Positions 8,635 through 18,753 of a DNA stretch of 64,000 nucleotides are shown here, one piece after another. The DNA is from Paenibacillus lactis. GTDB taxonomy: Bacteria > Bacillota > Bacilli > Paenibacillales > Paenibacillaceae. The translations under genes were made by a program, and so were the position numbers. The stretch covers positions 310,001-374,000 of the forward strand of contig NZ_JAGGKI010000003.1 in NCBI RefSeq assembly GCF_017873605.1, read 5' to 3'. Below the pieces are notes generated by a model. The model searched no databases and was not told the DNA's origin. It saw only the letters and a list, made by a program, of their open reading frames with translations. Each line of letters opens with the position of its first letter. The stretch's first letter is position 1.

Positions 8635-9228
8635 CTAGACCCGGCTGTACAAGCTTCGGCATAGTACCTTGATATGGGTGAGTGCGGCGGGTTTGATCTC
8701 TTCAAAACCGATCCGGTCCTGAATGTAATACGATATAAAGCCATGCAGCGACAAAAATAAAGTCAGCGGAACGGTGCGCCGCTCCTCCTCGCTATAGTTC
8801 TCCTCAAGCAAATATTGACGGACAAGCGTAGCGAACATTTCAAAACAACGCCCCTGCTCAGAGCGACAGTAGGACAGCAGCTCCTCGTCCCGGATCATGA
8901 ACATGATCTCGTATTGGTACGGATTGTCCAGACCAAAACGGACGAACTCCAGCATCAGCTGCTCCAGCTTCGAAACTCCGTCACAGGGAGGCTTTCCCGA
9001 CACTTCCAACAGCAAATCATTCAGATCATTGAAATCCTTCACGACAATGGCGTAGAATAGCTCCGCCTTTTCCTTAAAATGATAGTACAAGGAGCCGTGG
9101 CTATAACCCAGATGCTGCCCGATGCTGCGCATCGAAATGGCCCTGTAGCCTTTTGTTATAAACAAATGCCTGGCTGCTTCCAATATCCGCTCCCTGGACA
9201 ACTCGCGTTCAACTGCTCTTCTTGCCAT
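8635..9228 (-). CDS. TetR/AcrR family transcriptional regulator
   Basis: 197 residues. The N-terminal DNA-binding domain is classical TetR: RERILEAARHLFITKGYRAISMRSIGQHLGYSHGSLYYHFKEKAELFYAIV (about 12-65), with the recognition helix around YSHGSLYYHF. The C-terminal ligand domain (about 70-190) is not diagnostic. It starts 6 bases after the YigZ-family stop and uses GGGGAA at that stop as RBS, so the two form an operon. The ligand and targets are unknown. Confidence 0.9.
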   Translation of the reverse strand: MARRAVERELSRERILEAARHLFITKGYRAISMRSIGQHLGYSHGSLYYHFKEKAELFYAIVVKDFNDLNDLLLEVSGKPPCDGVSKLEQLMLEFVRFGLDNPYQYEIMFMIRDEELLSYCRSEQGRCFEMFATLVRQYLLEENYSEEERRTVPLTLFLSLHGFISYYIQDRIGFEEIKPAALTHIKVLCRSLYSRV

Positions 9229-9234
9229 ATTATT

Positions 9235-9867
9235 TTATTCCCCTTCAATAAAATAAAGCCGCTCTCCCTCCGTGATCAAGGACTGCCCCTGCGTCAAATC
9301 AACCATCCAGGCGATAAAGCTCTCGGCCTCGCCGTCCAGCGGCAAGCAGGTCAATGTCACTGTATCGGCAAAGCCCGTCTCTCCCATGCGGACACCGCGG
9401 TTGCGGAGCTCGTTCTCTACCTTTCCGAGCCAAGTATAATCCAGTTCCACGAAAACCTCCCGGTGGAGTACTCTCGTAATCGGATCCCCCGACTCAATGG
9501 CGGCAACCGCTCCGTCCGTATAAGCCCGAATAAGTCCGCCCGCACCCAGCATGATGCCGCCGAAATACCGGGTGACGACGATCGCTATATTTTTCCGCCC
9601 CTGGCTGCGGATCACTTCCAGAATCGGCTTGCCGGCCGTACCGCTCGGTTCCCCGTCATCGGACTGCTTCTGGATTTCGTCCCGCTCGCCGATCATGTAG
9701 GCGGAGCAGTTATGCGTCGCGTTCCAATGCTTCTTCTTGATGTCTTCAATAAATGCGATGGCTTCCTCCTCGGTCGCAACCGGCATCACATGACCGATGA
9801 ATCGGGATTTCTTGATGACGATTTCCTTGGAGCCTGCCTGACGCACCGTCTTGTAACGATCCAACAT
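9235..9867 (-). CDS. YigZ/IMPACT family protein (YvyE-like)
   Basis: 210 residues. The N-terminal IMPACT domain is clear: KEIVIKKSRFIGHV, WNATHNCSAYMIG, SDDGEPSGTAGKPILEVI and VVTRYFGGIMLGAGGLIRAY. The C-terminal part is the DUF1949 ferredoxin-like domain. In eukaryotes IMPACT regulates GCN2; bacterial members may bind nucleic acid or act as peptidase-like factors, with no settled role. ATG at 9867 has GGGGTGG 7 bases upstream and removes a non-conserved 18-residue leader. Confidence 0.9.
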   Translation of the reverse strand: MLDRYKTVRQAGSKEIVIKKSRFIGHVMPVATEEEAIAFIEDIKKKHWNATHNCSAYMIGERDEIQKQSDDGEPSGTAGKPILEVIRSQGRKNIAIVVTRYFGGIMLGAGGLIRAYTDGAVAAIESGDPITRVLHREVFVELDYTWLGKVENELRNRGVRMGETGFADTVTLTCLPLDGEAESFIAWMVDLTQGQSLITEGERLYFIEGE

Positions 9868-9982
9868 GAATGAATAACCACCCCTTACTATCGGGCTCTC
9901 TACCCCGAAGCGGCATAACAAGCAATGCCCGCATATGGATGCAAGCTTCCGCGGGTGAACCCGAGAACGAACAAATTACCAA

Positions 9983-10028
9983 GAAAGCAGTTCCCGGCAC
10001 AAAAAAATATGCCGGCGAACTGCTTTCT
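9983..10028. terminator. long inverted repeat, probable terminator of pgi
   Basis: GAAAGCAGTTC...CCGGCA pairs with TGCCGG...GAACTGCTTTC around an A/T loop. It sits 38 bases past the pgi stop. The T-tract after the stem is poor (CTTTCTTGG), so efficiency is uncertain. Confidence 0.55.
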
Positions 10029-10065
10029 TCAGCGTCTTGCGTTAAAATTCCATGATGTGTCAGGT

Positions 10066-11421
10066 TTATTCGGAAAGTCTCGCTTCCAATTCGGCTTTTT
10101 CCTTCTCATATCCCGGTTTGCCAAGCAGAGCGAACATATTCTTCTTGTAAGCCTCTACGCCCGGTTGGTCAAACGGGTTCACACCCAACAAGTAGCCGCT
10201 GATACCGCATGCCTTTTCGAAAAAGTATACCAGATATCCGAACGAATAGGGAGTGAAATCTGGAATTGTCACAATCAAGTTCGGAACTTGTCCGTCCGTA
10301 TGGGCCAGCATCGTGCCCTGGAATGCTTTTTTGTTGACGAAATCCAGCGTTTTTCCGGTCAAGAAGTTAAGGCCGTCCAGATCTTCCGGATCCGATTCGA
10401 TCGTAATGTGCTCGGAAACGTTCTCCACCTGAATGACGGTTTCGAAGATATTGCGGCTGCCTTCCTGAATGAATTGGCCCATGGAGTGCAGATCGGTCGA
10501 GAAATCCACCGATGCCGGATAAATGCCCTTGAAGTCCTTGCCTTCGCTCTCGCCGTACAGCTGCTTCCACCATTCGGATACGAAGTGCAGGGAAGGCTCG
10601 TAGTTAACCAGAATCTCGATAGCCTTGCCTTTGCGATACAACGCGTTCCGAACAGCGGCATACTGGTACGCTTCGTTCTCGGCAACGTTCGGGCTGCTGT
10701 ATTCCTTCGCAGCATCAGCCGCGCCTTGCATCATCTCTTCGATGTTGATGCCGGCGGTTGCGATCGGAAGAAGTCCCACGGCCGTCAGTACCGAGTAGCG
10801 TCCGCCTACGTCGTCAGGGATCACGAAGGACTCGTAGCCTTCCTCATTGGCAAGCTTCTTGAGTGCGCCCTTCGCTTGGTCCGTTGTCGCGTAGATCCGC
10901 TTGCGCGCTTCCTCCTTGCCGTATTTCTTCTCGAGCTCGGCACGGAAGATCCGGAATGCGATGGCCGGCTCCGTCGTTGTGCCCGATTTGGAGATTACGT
11001 TGACGGAGAAGTCCTTGCCCTCAATCAGATCAAGCAGATGCTTCACATAAGTGGAGCTGATGTTGTTGCCTGCAAAATATATTTCAGGCGTCTTGCGCTT
11101 GTCCTTCGGCAGTTCATTATAGAACGAATGGGACAGCATCTCGATCGCAGCGCGGGCGCCGAGATAGGAGCCGCCGATGCCAATGACGATCAGCACGTCG
11201 GAATCGCTCTGGATTTTAGCCGCCGCTTTCTGGATTCGCGCAAATTCTTCTTTATCATAATTCGTTGGAAGGTCGATCCAGCCCAAATAATCGGAGCCGG
11301 CGCCTGTGCCTTTATGTAGCTGCTCATGAGCGGTGCGGATCGGCTCCGCGAAATAATCCACCTCGTGTTGATTGACGAAAGTTAGTGCTTTACTATAATC
11401 AAATTTGATTTTTTTAGACAT
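10066..11421 (-). CDS. pgi: glucose-6-phosphate isomerase
   Basis: 451 residues, the usual bacillar length. The sugar-phosphate-binding SIS fold is shown by [21 protein letters not shown], the second phosphate loop [17 protein letters not shown] and [16 protein letters not shown]. The catalytic region includes [19 protein letters not shown], and the C-terminus carries the [19 protein letters not shown] end ([13 protein letters not shown]). It interconverts glucose-6-P and fructose-6-P in glycolysis. RBS AGGAGG lies before ATG. It is monocistronic between two hairpins. Confidence 0.97.
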   Translation of the reverse strand: MSKKIKFDYSKALTFVNQHEVDYFAEPIRTAHEQLHKGTGAGSDYLGWIDLPTNYDKEEFARIQKAAAKIQSDSDVLIVIGIGGSYLGARAAIEMLSHSFYNELPKDKRKTPEIYFAGNNISSTYVKHLLDLIEGKDFSVNVISKSGTTTEPAIAFRIFRAELEKKYGKEEARKRIYATTDQAKGALKKLANEEGYESFVIPDDVGGRYSVLTAVGLLPIATAGINIEEMMQGAADAAKEYSSPNVAENEAYQYAAVRNALYRKGKAIEILVNYEPSLHFVSEWWKQLYGESEGKDFKGIYPASVDFSTDLHSMGQFIQEGSRNIFETVIQVENVSEHITIESDPEDLDGLNFLTGKTLDFVNKKAFQGTMLAHTDGQVPNLIVTIPDFTPYSFGYLVYFFEKACGISGYLLGVNPFDQPGVEAYKKNMFALLGKPGYEKEKAELEARLSE

Positions 11422-11622
11422 GCCTCTAAACCTCCTGTGAATTTAGGAATAGGATACTGTAATTTGATAGGGACCGCAAGGTCCGCAGGCGAACCGTCAT
11501 GCATTCTTCATCGTTCCTTCGAATCCGGCAATCCGGCGCTTCCTCCGGTGAAGACTGGCTTCGGTTCGGAAACACGTGCTAAGATAGAATGGATCAGGAA
11601 TCCATAAGCGAAGGTGATAGCT

Positions 11623-12522
11623 ATGAAGAAAATCGGCTTTATCGGGCTCGGCACCATGGGCGCACCCATGGCAGCCAACCTGCTTAAACAGAATTATGAC
11701 GTTACCGTGTTCAACCGGACCAGTGAAAAATGCCGTCCGCTCGCCGAACAGGGCGCTTCCGTTGCGGATACCCCGCGCGAAGCCGCAGAAGGACAAGACA
11801 TCGTTATCACGATGGTTAGCAATGATGATTCCATCCGGGACGTCTTCTATGGCGAGAACGGTCTGCTGGGCTCGCTAAGGGAGGGCATGACCGTCATCGA
11901 CTGCAGCACGATCTCCCCAAGCCTCGTCAAAGAAATTGCGTCCGCCGTTTCCGGACTTGGCGCTTCCTTCCTTGACGCGCCCGTAACCGGCAGCAAGCCT
12001 GCCGCGATTGACGGAACGCTGGTCTTCATGGTCGGCGGCGATGCCGAGGTCATAGCGGCTCAGTCGGACATATTCGAGACGCTTGGCAAAAAGGTTATCC
12101 ACATGGGCGCGAACGGAAGCGGCGCGGTGGCCAAGCTCGCGCATAATACCATCGTCGGCATCAATAATCTGGCGCTTGCCGAAGGGTTCGCCATTGCCGC
12201 CAAATCCGGCATTCCGGCAGATAACTTCCTCGAGCTGGTTCAGCTCGGCTCGGCGGGCAGCAAAGCGGCGGAGCTGAAAGGCCGCAAAATTATCGACGGC
12301 GACTTCAGCAATCAATTCTCCTTGGCGCTTATGCTTAAGGACTTGAAGCTGGCATCCTCGCTCACCGACAGTGCCGGCATGCCGTCCCCGATGCTGAATC
12401 TGGCGAAGAGCCTGTTCCAGGCCGGAGCCAGCGAAGGCTACGGCGAGGAGGACCTGTCCGCTGTCGTGAAATGCTACGAGGCATGGATCGGCCAGAAAAT
12501 CGGAGGCAAGGAGCTGCAATAA
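11623..12522 (+). CDS. NAD(P)-dependent beta-hydroxyacid dehydrogenase (3-hydroxyisobutyrate/tartronate semialdehyde type)
   Basis: 299 residues. The N-terminal Rossmann fold starts MKKIGFIGLGTMGAPMAANL (GxGxxG). The catalytic substrate loop is DAPVTGSKPAAIDGTLVFMVGG, and the active-site Lys helix GAVAKLAHNTIVGIN has Lys about 168. The C-terminal all-alpha domain ends in LSAVVKCYE. The family reduces or oxidises 3-hydroxy acids; the GSKPAA variant is shared with glyoxylate/succinic semialdehyde reductases, so the exact substrate is open. Start ATG 11623 follows AAGGTGAT; a GTG three codons upstream lies inside the RBS. Confidence 0.92.
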   Translation: MKKIGFIGLGTMGAPMAANLLKQNYDVTVFNRTSEKCRPLAEQGASVADTPREAAEGQDIVITMVSNDDSIRDVFYGENGLLGSLREGMTVIDCSTISPSLVKEIASAVSGLGASFLDAPVTGSKPAAIDGTLVFMVGGDAEVIAAQSDIFETLGKKVIHMGANGSGAVAKLAHNTIVGINNLALAEGFAIAAKSGIPADNFLELVQLGSAGSKAAELKGRKIIDGDFSNQFSLALMLKDLKLASSLTDSAGMPSPMLNLAKSLFQAGASEGYGEEDLSAVVKCYEAWIGQKIGGKELQ

Positions 12523-12733
12523 GCTCAAAGCCGAAATCAAAGCCGGGCTCTAAGTCCTCAAGTCATGCAATCAGCAAGCTCTAAGCTCTAAGCTCTAAGC
12601 TCTAAGTAAGCTTTAAGACAAGCTCTAAGTAAGCTAAGTCAAGCTCAAAGTCAGATTGATGCAAGCTCACATAAAACGTAATAGCTGGCATCCACATCGT
12701 AACGGCTCGTTTTCCTAAGTATCCGTCAATGAC
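12523..12733. repeat. intergenic stretch with AAGCTCT heptamer tandem repeat
   Basis: From about 12576 the heptamer AAGCTCT repeats four times head to tail, then degenerates into AAGTAAGCTTT, AAGCTCTAAGT and CAAGCTCAAAG up to about 12650. No reading frame with an RBS was found. Confidence 0.7.
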
Positions 12734-12762
12734 ACGCGGACCGGGGAACGGGTCTTTTTTTG
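12734..12762 (+). terminator. probable terminator downstream of the dehydrogenase
   Basis: GACC/GGTC arms with an 8-base GC-rich loop are followed by seven Ts. The stem is short and lies 210 bases after the stop, so the call is tentative. Confidence 0.4.
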
Positions 12763-12840
12763 TGTGATCGACCCACTAGCAAGAATCAGTGATCCCCTGC
12801 TGATTTACCGAGCGCGGCAGTCGAAGCTTCGCGCCTTGGA

Positions 12841-13158
12841 TCAGGACGCCGGATAAGAGCAACAGTAATCGGTAACGGTGCGGATCTCCAGCTTAAAGCT
12901 CGAGTTGCCCGGCACGTCGAAGGTGGCGCTCCCCTGAATCTCCCGCCATTCCTGCTCACCCGGAAGAAGAACCCGCAGATCGCCCGACAAGATCTCCATA
13001 ATTTCCGGGCCGTCCGTGCCAAATTCGTAGCTGCCCGGCAGCATGATGCCCAGCGTTACCTTTTGGCCATCCTCCAAGACCACCGTGCGGCTCGTCACGT
13101 TCCCCTCATAATAAATGTTGGCTGCCTTAGTAATCGTAGCATTCTTGAATTGCGACAT
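12841..13158 (-). CDS. ppnP: pyrimidine/purine nucleoside phosphorylase
   Basis: 105-residue cupin of the PpnP (formerly UPF0345/DUF1255, YaiE) family. Conserved pieces: ANIYYEGNVTSRTV, LGIMLPGSYEFGTDGPEIMEILSGDLRVLLPG, SATFDVPGNSSFKLEI and the TDYCCSY end. The family cleaves nucleosides with phosphate to give base and ribose-1-phosphate. ATG at 13158 has GGAGGGG 9 bases upstream. It follows tkt on the same strand with a 96-base gap, so co-transcription is possible and would link nucleoside salvage to the pentose phosphate pathway. Confidence 0.92.
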   Translation of the reverse strand: MSQFKNATITKAANIYYEGNVTSRTVVLEDGQKVTLGIMLPGSYEFGTDGPEIMEILSGDLRVLLPGEQEWREIQGSATFDVPGNSSFKLEIRTVTDYCCSYPAS

Positions 13159-13202
13159 CGTTCTGCTCCCCTCCAAAATATGTAAAGCAAGATATATGAC
13201 GA

Positions 13203-13221
13203 CACCCGCATGAAGCGGGTG
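13203..13221. terminator. inverted repeat between tkt and ppnP
   Basis: CACCCGC and GCGGGTG form a 7-bp stem with a 5-base loop. There is no T-tract on either strand, so it may be an mRNA-processing or partial terminator element rather than a full stop. Confidence 0.35.
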
Positions 13222-13254
13222 CCGGTTGATCCTATGGAGTTCGTTCTAAATGAA

Positions 13255-15276
13255 TTACAGCAGCGCTTTGACGCGGCTGACGACATTTTCAACGGTGAAG
13301 CCATACTCCGCAATGACACGGTCGCCAGGTGCGGAAGCACCGAAGATGGAGATGCCGAGAATGTCGCCTTTTTCGCCGACGTAACGCTCCCAGCCGAACG
13401 GATGGGCCATTTCAACGGCAAGGCGGGCTTTCACGTCCGGAAGCAGGACGGAATCTTTGTAAGCCTGATCCTGGCTGTCGAACAGATCCCAGCTTGGCAT
13501 GCTGATGACGCGGACATGGATGCCCTCTTCAGCGAGCGCCTCTTGGGCTTTCACCGCAAGCTGCACCTCGGAGCCTGTCGCGATGATTTGCGCCTGCACC
13601 TTGCCGCCTTTGGCATCGGATACGACATAAGCGCCGCGTTTGATGCCTTCGCGGGCGTTGTCTACCGTGCCTGCAAGAATCGGCAGGTTCTGACGTGTCA
13701 GCACGAGAGCAACCGGACGGTCCGTATTTTCAACCGCATAAGCCCATGCAGCCGACGTTTCGTTGGCATCCGCCGGACGGATCACGGTCAGGCCTGGGAT
13801 AATGCGCAGGGACGCGAGCTGTTCAATCGGCTCGTGGGTTGGGCCGTCTTCGCCAACCGCGATGCTGTCATGCGTCAGCACGTAAGTTACCGGCAGCTTC
13901 ATCAGCGCAGCCAGACGAATAGCCGGACGCAGATAATCCGTAAACACGAAGAATGTGCCGCCGAAGATTTTCAATCCGCCATGAAGCGCAATCCCGTTCA
14001 TCGCGCCGGCCATCGCAAATTCACGAACGCCGTAGTAGACGTTGCGGCCTTCATAGCTTTCAGGCGTAAAGGACGGCAGATCGTTAAGATGCGTCATTGT
14101 GGAGCTCTCCAGATCCGCAGAGCCGCCAAGCAGATGAGGCACGCCGGATGTCAGGCCGTTCAGCGCTTTACCGGATGCAACGCGGGTGGAAACGGCTTTG
14201 TCCTCGGCGCTGTATTTCGGAAGATCCTTATCCCAGCCCTCAGCAAGCTTGCCGGATTCGCCGCGCTCGAACTGCGCTGCGAGTTCAGGGTAAGCTTCTT
14301 TATATTTCGCGAATTGATCGACCCAAGCTTGGTATGCGGCGATTCCGCGCTCCTTCACTTTGCCGAAATGCTCGCGCACTTCTTCAGGCACATAGAAATC
14401 CTCTTCGTATACCCACTTGTAGAATTCCTTGGTCAGCTTCGCTTCCTCGGTTCCGAGCGGGGAGCCGTGCGTACCGCCATGTCCGCCCTTGCCTTGCTTG
14501 TTCGGGCTTCCGTAGCCGATGATCGTCTTCACTTCGATCAGCGTCGGACGACCGGTTTCGGCTTTCGCTTCCTCGATCGCTTTCTCAATGGCAGGCAGAT
14601 CGTTGCCGTCTTCGACGCGCAGCACCTGCCAGCCGTAAGCTTCAAAACGCTTCGCTACATTTTCGGAGAAGGCCAGGCTCAGCTCGCCGTCCAGGGAGAT
14701 ATCGTTGGAATCATACAGCATGATCAGCTTGCCAAGCTTTAGATGGCCAGCCAGGGAAGCCGCTTCGGAAGCAACGCCCTCCATCAGGTCGCCGTCGCCG
14801 CAGATCGCGTACGTATAGTGGTCGACAACTTTGAAATCGTCCTTGTTGTAAGTCGCGCCCAGATGCGCTTCCGCCATCGCCATGCCGACTGCCATCGCAA
14901 CGCCTTGTCCAAGCGGTCCTGTCGTGGCGTCTACGCCTGCCGTATGACCGTATTCCGGATGGCCCGGCGTCTTGCTGCCCCATTGACGGAACTGCTTCAG
15001 ATCCTCCAGCGAGAGATCATAGCCGCTCAGGTGAAGCAAGCTGTACAGCAGCATGGAACCGTGGCCTGCCGACAGCACAAAGCGGTCGCGGTTAATCCAG
15101 CTCGGCTGATCCGGGTTATGGACCATGGTCTTCGCGAACAATTGATAGCCCATTGGCGCAGAGCCCATCGGCATGCCCGGGTGACCGGATTTGGCCTTCT
15201 CGATCGCATCGATCGCCAGCGTCCGAATCGTCGCGATGGACAGGTTGTCGATCGTTTGATTATGTTCAGTTGTCAT
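13255..15276 (-). CDS. tkt: transketolase
   Basis: 673 residues, full length. The thiamine diphosphate domain shows [31 protein letters not shown] and the GDGDLMEG...DSND metal/TPP motif. The pyrimidine-binding domain shows [45 protein letters not shown]. The C-terminal domain ends [28 protein letters not shown]. It transfers two-carbon ketol groups in the non-oxidative pentose phosphate pathway. RBS GAGGAGG before ATG. A large open frame on the opposite strand (13210-14742) is a codon-bias shadow. Confidence 0.97.
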   Translation of the reverse strand: MTTEHNQTIDNLSIATIRTLAIDAIEKAKSGHPGMPMGSAPMGYQLFAKTMVHNPDQPSWINRDRFVLSAGHGSMLLYSLLHLSGYDLSLEDLKQFRQWGSKTPGHPEYGHTAGVDATTGPLGQGVAMAVGMAMAEAHLGATYNKDDFKVVDHYTYAICGDGDLMEGVASEAASLAGHLKLGKLIMLYDSNDISLDGELSLAFSENVAKRFEAYGWQVLRVEDGNDLPAIEKAIEEAKAETGRPTLIEVKTIIGYGSPNKQGKGGHGGTHGSPLGTEEAKLTKEFYKWVYEEDFYVPEEVREHFGKVKERGIAAYQAWVDQFAKYKEAYPELAAQFERGESGKLAEGWDKDLPKYSAEDKAVSTRVASGKALNGLTSGVPHLLGGSADLESSTMTHLNDLPSFTPESYEGRNVYYGVREFAMAGAMNGIALHGGLKIFGGTFFVFTDYLRPAIRLAALMKLPVTYVLTHDSIAVGEDGPTHEPIEQLASLRIIPGLTVIRPADANETSAAWAYAVENTDRPVALVLTRQNLPILAGTVDNAREGIKRGAYVVSDAKGGKVQAQIIATGSEVQLAVKAQEALAEEGIHVRVISMPSWDLFDSQDQAYKDSVLLPDVKARLAVEMAHPFGWERYVGEKGDILGISIFGASAPGDRVIAEYGFTVENVVSRVKALL

Positions 15277-15664
15277 GATTCGTCCTCCTCAAATCTTCTC
15301 CGTCGTAAGCTTCGAATATGAAGTCATCTTACGCCCCTTCGGCCCTGTTATGTAGCAATGAGGGCAGTTAGGAATGTTGAGAATATCATTTTGACTCTTA
15401 TTGTATCACCAGACGTGATTCATTTCCATAACGTAATTTTCGTTGTTTTCCAAATTGACACAAAAGCCGCGAATGTCCCTCCTGCATTATTTCCTTTATT
15501 AGACGGGTTATAACCGTGAGAAGCGAATCTTAAACGAGCCGCTGGAAATAAGGCCCGGGAATCGACTCCCCAGGAAAACATCAGGACGTTCCAGACTCCC
15601 GGAATACGCCTGCCGTTTTAGGCTCCGTCCATCCCCGGCTTCTCCCAAGCTGGCTTCCTTGTAC
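15277..15664. other. intergenic region between tkt and the VWA operon
   Basis: This 390-base stretch is AT-rich near 15350-15480, fitting a tkt promoter region. A minus-strand TGATACAAT (about 15400) looks like an extended -10. I see no gene or riboswitch. Confidence 0.5.
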
Positions 15665-15708
15665 GAAAAAAAGCCCCGGTCCAGACACAAATGGTCTGGC
15701 CGGAGCCT
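15665..15708 (-). terminator. intrinsic terminator of the MoxR/VWA operon
   Basis: On the minus strand GGCTCCGG pairs with CCGGGGCT and an inner CAGAC/GTCTG pairs, followed by TTTTTTT. It lies 19 bases past the stop of the last VWA gene. Confidence 0.85.
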
Positions 15709-15726
15709 TCGGATTGGCATTCAAGC

Positions 15727-18700
15727 TCATCGGCGGGTTCCCCGCTTCTTGGCCTGGAGGAGGCGATCCATGGAGGAGCCTCCTCCCGCTGCCGGCCCGG
15801 TTCCCTCGGGCCGGCGCTCTCCGCCCCCCGGTGCCTTCGACGGCGGGGGCGGCGGAGGCGGCGCGCTTCCGCGGCGCGCGCCCTCCCCTGCGGCCGGCTT
15901 CGCCTTCGCCGGCCGCTCTTCCCGCAGCGGGGCAGCCCCCCGCTGCGGTGCGCGTGCCTCCGGCTGGGCCTTGCGGCCCCCAGCCGGAGCCGCGCCGGGC
16001 GCCGGGGCGGGGTTCCCGCCCCCGGCGAGTGCGCCCGCGCCGCTGCGCTCCTGCGCGGGCGGCGCCTTGGCCGGCGGCGATGTCTGGCCGCCGCCGTAAA
16101 AGGTGGCGGCGCGGGCTTTGCGCGCCGCCAGCCGCTCGAGGCCGGTGCGCTGCCCGGCCTCGCCGGCGGGAGCCGGCCGCCTGCGGAGCAGGGCGGCCAG
16201 GCGGGCGCCGAGGGCGGCCCATGGCAGCGCCAGGCGCCGCACGGCGATGTCGGCGACCCACAGCAGAAGGGCCGCAACTAACAGCGGATAGCTCCAGTCA
16301 TGCAGCTGCGTTCGGGAAGCCGCCTTCCCGTCAAATACCTCCTTGGGGTTATCCCAGGACAGCACGCGTCCGCCCGTAAGCTCAGCAAGACGGGTCAGCC
16401 CTTCCTCGCCGTCTCCGGAGGAGATCCGATATTCCGGCGAATAAGGGACGACAAAGCCCGTTCCCGGCGCTGCCGCTCTCGATCCATCTCCACTCGCATC
16501 CTCGAGCGAAAGGAGGAAAGCGCCCGGCTTCGTCACATTCACAAGCCCTGTATAACGGCCCGGCGCCTCCTGAACCAGCTCCACCTTCTGCTCGCCGGCT
16601 TCGTCATCTCCAATGACCGCATTCAGCTTCTCGGGCGGCTTCTCCCCGTTGGTCGTTACCTGCAGCCTCACCTGGTTCCCGGCCGTTTCCGTCGTAACCT
16701 CATAGGGTGAGGAGGTAAACTGCGGGAACGTCCATTTCACGATCTCCGTCAGCGTATCCGCAAAGGCGTTCCAGGACACCCATTCCTTCGACCATTTCCC
16801 GCTTAAATCGCTCGTCCATGCCACGCTTCGGCCCGAGCCGTACTGCCAGCGGGCGAGCACCGGATCCGGCTCCGGGCTGGCCAGCACCGTCTGAGCCGTC
16901 GACTTCGGCGTTGTCGCCACATAACCGTACAGCCCCGGGACGCCCTCTTGAAACAGGCTTGCCCAGTCTCCCGCCTGCTGAAGCGCGGGGACGAACGGCT
17001 TATCGACAATATAAGACTTGGCCATCATGACGGCCTCCCGGCTGAAAATCGCCGGCAGCGTCGTTTCGTCCTCCACGAAGTAGAAGCGTCCCTTGGCGGC
17101 TTCCGCCAAGGTTTGCAGCAGGTTGACGTCTGCATCCATGCCGACCGCTACCGAGGACATCGTGATTTTATTCTTTACCATCGTATCGGTCAAATCCTGA
17201 TATCCCGAATTGAAGGCCGACTGGCCGTCCGTCATCAGAATGATATGCCTGCGCTGGGATTTAATCTTCAGCATCTCATCCAAGGCGGATGAAACCGCCG
17301 GATAAATATTCGTGCCGCCGTTGCTCGGGATCGACTGGATGCTGCTGATGATCTCTTCCTTATTTTCCAGCGTCTGCGGGGGCACCACCCACCAAGGCGC
17401 GTCGTCGAAAGCGACCACCCCGACCGTATCCTTCGGCCTGAGGAGCTCCACCGTGCGCATCGCGGATTCTTTCGCAAGCTCGATCTTTTCCCCGCTCATG
17501 CTTCCCGAGCGGTCAATGACCAGAATCAGCCCGAGCGATGGGATTTCCCGCTTGCCCTCCAGTTCCATGGACACTGGCAGCGCCTTCTCGATCGGCGTCT
17601 TGAAATAGCCGCCCATCCCGAAGCTGTCTTCGCCGCCGGCCATCATGAACCCGATGCCGAAGCTGCGGACCGCCTGTTCGATCAGCTCCATTTGTTTGCC
17701 TCCGACACGGCTGCCCGAAACATCGTTGAATATGATGCTGTCATAAGCGGCGTACTTCGCGGCATCGAGCGGCAGCAGCTCCGGCGGAATGACCTCGGTA
17801 CCGATCATGCCGGACTCAAGAGCCGCCGTAATGTTGCCGGAGGTCCCCGGGGTGCCTTCAACGATCAGCACCCTCGGCGGTCCGTCGACCCGGGTAAAAT
17901 CAAATGCGGCATTGTTGGCCGCAGATTCATCCCCGTCCATGAATATTTCAGCCCGGTACCTGTGAAGACCCGGGTTCTTGGCAAGTCCCTTGATCGCAAA
18001 ACGGTTCTCCCCCGGCGATACCTCCACGCGTTCCCGTCCGATTTCCCGGTTGTCCTCATAAATGCGGAGCTCGCCGGCGGTTTTGAAGGTGCTGCGAATG
18101 AGCGCCTCCACATAGAAGGATTCCGCTTGGTAGAGCTTCTCCGGCACCTTCAGCTCCTCGACGGCGACATCCCGGATCTCTTGCTTCGAAGCCGGGAGGA
18201 CATCCACCGCGATGCCTCGATCCTTCAGCAGCCTTCCGGCGGCCGTCATGCTTCCGACATTCTCTTCCCCATCGGAGATCAGCACGATTCGGGAATCGCC
18301 GTTTCCGTCCAGAAGGCTTCCGGCAAGCTGCAAACCCGATTCCAGTCCCGTGAACCGCCCTTCAAGCAGCGCATTCAGCGACGCGCCGGCCGACTCGTCC
18401 GCCGAGAGTCGCCGCTCCACTGCGCCCTCAAGACCCGTTGAGACGATGGCGGTTGTATCCTCTTCCCCTTTGGCTGCAATGGACTCGCCGATCCAGCTTG
18501 TGATCCGTGACGGGTCTCCCATGCTGTCCGATCGGTCCGCCAAAAAGACGACCTGTTTATCCCGCAGCACGGTGAACCCATGCAGGCCCGACAGCATGAA
18601 GATGAGCAGCAAAATGACCAAGGTTCTGAGACCCAGCGCCAGCTTCCGCCGAAAGCCGCTTAACCGGAAATCCGACCGGTATGCATAATACAGAAAGATC

Positions 18701-18753
18701 CCTGCCGGGATCAGCAGCAGCAGCAACCATGGATGACTAAATTGAACGCCCAC
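15727..18753 (-). CDS. large membrane protein with two VWA-type domains and a GATase-like domain
   Basis: 1008 residues. Two N-terminal membrane helices (about 7-25 and 36-58), a first VWA domain with MIDAS DRSDSMG (about 73-79), a central GATase1-like segment (PPRVLIVEGTPG...FMMAGGEDSFGMGGY, about 290-375), a second VWA with DRSGSMSG (about 415) and TDGQSA, then a beta-rich part and one more helix near 815-835. The last ~160 residues are a very GC-rich Ala/Pro/Gly/Arg tail with a poly-Pro run. The metal-dependent adhesion sites suggest protein binding or assembly at the membrane. The start GTG overlaps the preceding gene by 17 bases. The biochemical role is unknown. Confidence 0.85.
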   Translation of the reverse strand: MGVQFSHPWLLLLLIPAGIFLYYAYRSDFRLSGFRRKLALGLRTLVILLLIFMLSGLHGFTVLRDKQVVFLADRSDSMGDPSRITSWIGESIAAKGEEDTTAIVSTGLEGAVERRLSADESAGASLNALLEGRFTGLESGLQLAGSLLDGNGDSRIVLISDGEENVGSMTAAGRLLKDRGIAVDVLPASKQEIRDVAVEELKVPEKLYQAESFYVEALIRSTFKTAGELRIYEDNREIGRERVEVSPGENRFAIKGLAKNPGLHRYRAEIFMDGDESAANNAAFDFTRVDGPPRVLIVEGTPGTSGNITAALESGMIGTEVIPPELLPLDAAKYAAYDSIIFNDVSGSRVGGKQMELIEQAVRSFGIGFMMAGGEDSFGMGGYFKTPIEKALPVSMELEGKREIPSLGLILVIDRSGSMSGEKIELAKESAMRTVELLRPKDTVGVVAFDDAPWWVVPPQTLENKEEIISSIQSIPSNGGTNIYPAVSSALDEMLKIKSQRRHIILMTDGQSAFNSGYQDLTDTMVKNKITMSSVAVGMDADVNLLQTLAEAAKGRFYFVEDETTLPAIFSREAVMMAKSYIVDKPFVPALQQAGDWASLFQEGVPGLYGYVATTPKSTAQTVLASPEPDPVLARWQYGSGRSVAWTSDLSGKWSKEWVSWNAFADTLTEIVKWTFPQFTSSPYEVTTETAGNQVRLQVTTNGEKPPEKLNAVIGDDEAGEQKVELVQEAPGRYTGLVNVTKPGAFLLSLEDASGDGSRAAAPGTGFVVPYSPEYRISSGDGEEGLTRLAELTGGRVLSWDNPKEVFDGKAASRTQLHDWSYPLLVAALLLWVADIAVRRLALPWAALGARLAALLRRRPAPAGEAGQRTGLERLAARKARAATFYGGGQTSPPAKAPPAQERSGAGALAGGGNPAPAPGAAPAGGRKAQPEARAPQRGAAPLREERPAKAKPAAGEGARRGSAPPPPPPPSKAPGGGERRPEGTGPAAGGGSSMDRLLQAKKRGTRR

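Noticed and set aside
9925..11319. 464-residue open frame opposite pgi
   Set aside because: It is a shadow of pgi without RBS; its Arg/Leu/His-rich composition is typical of antisense frames.
13210..14742. 510-residue open frame opposite tkt
   Set aside because: It lies antisense to a transketolase with complete conserved motifs, has no RBS and reads as composition-driven noise.
15618..16379. several open frames on both strands over the GC-rich VWA tail
   Set aside because: GC-rich codons remove stops in every frame; none has an RBS or recognisable motif.
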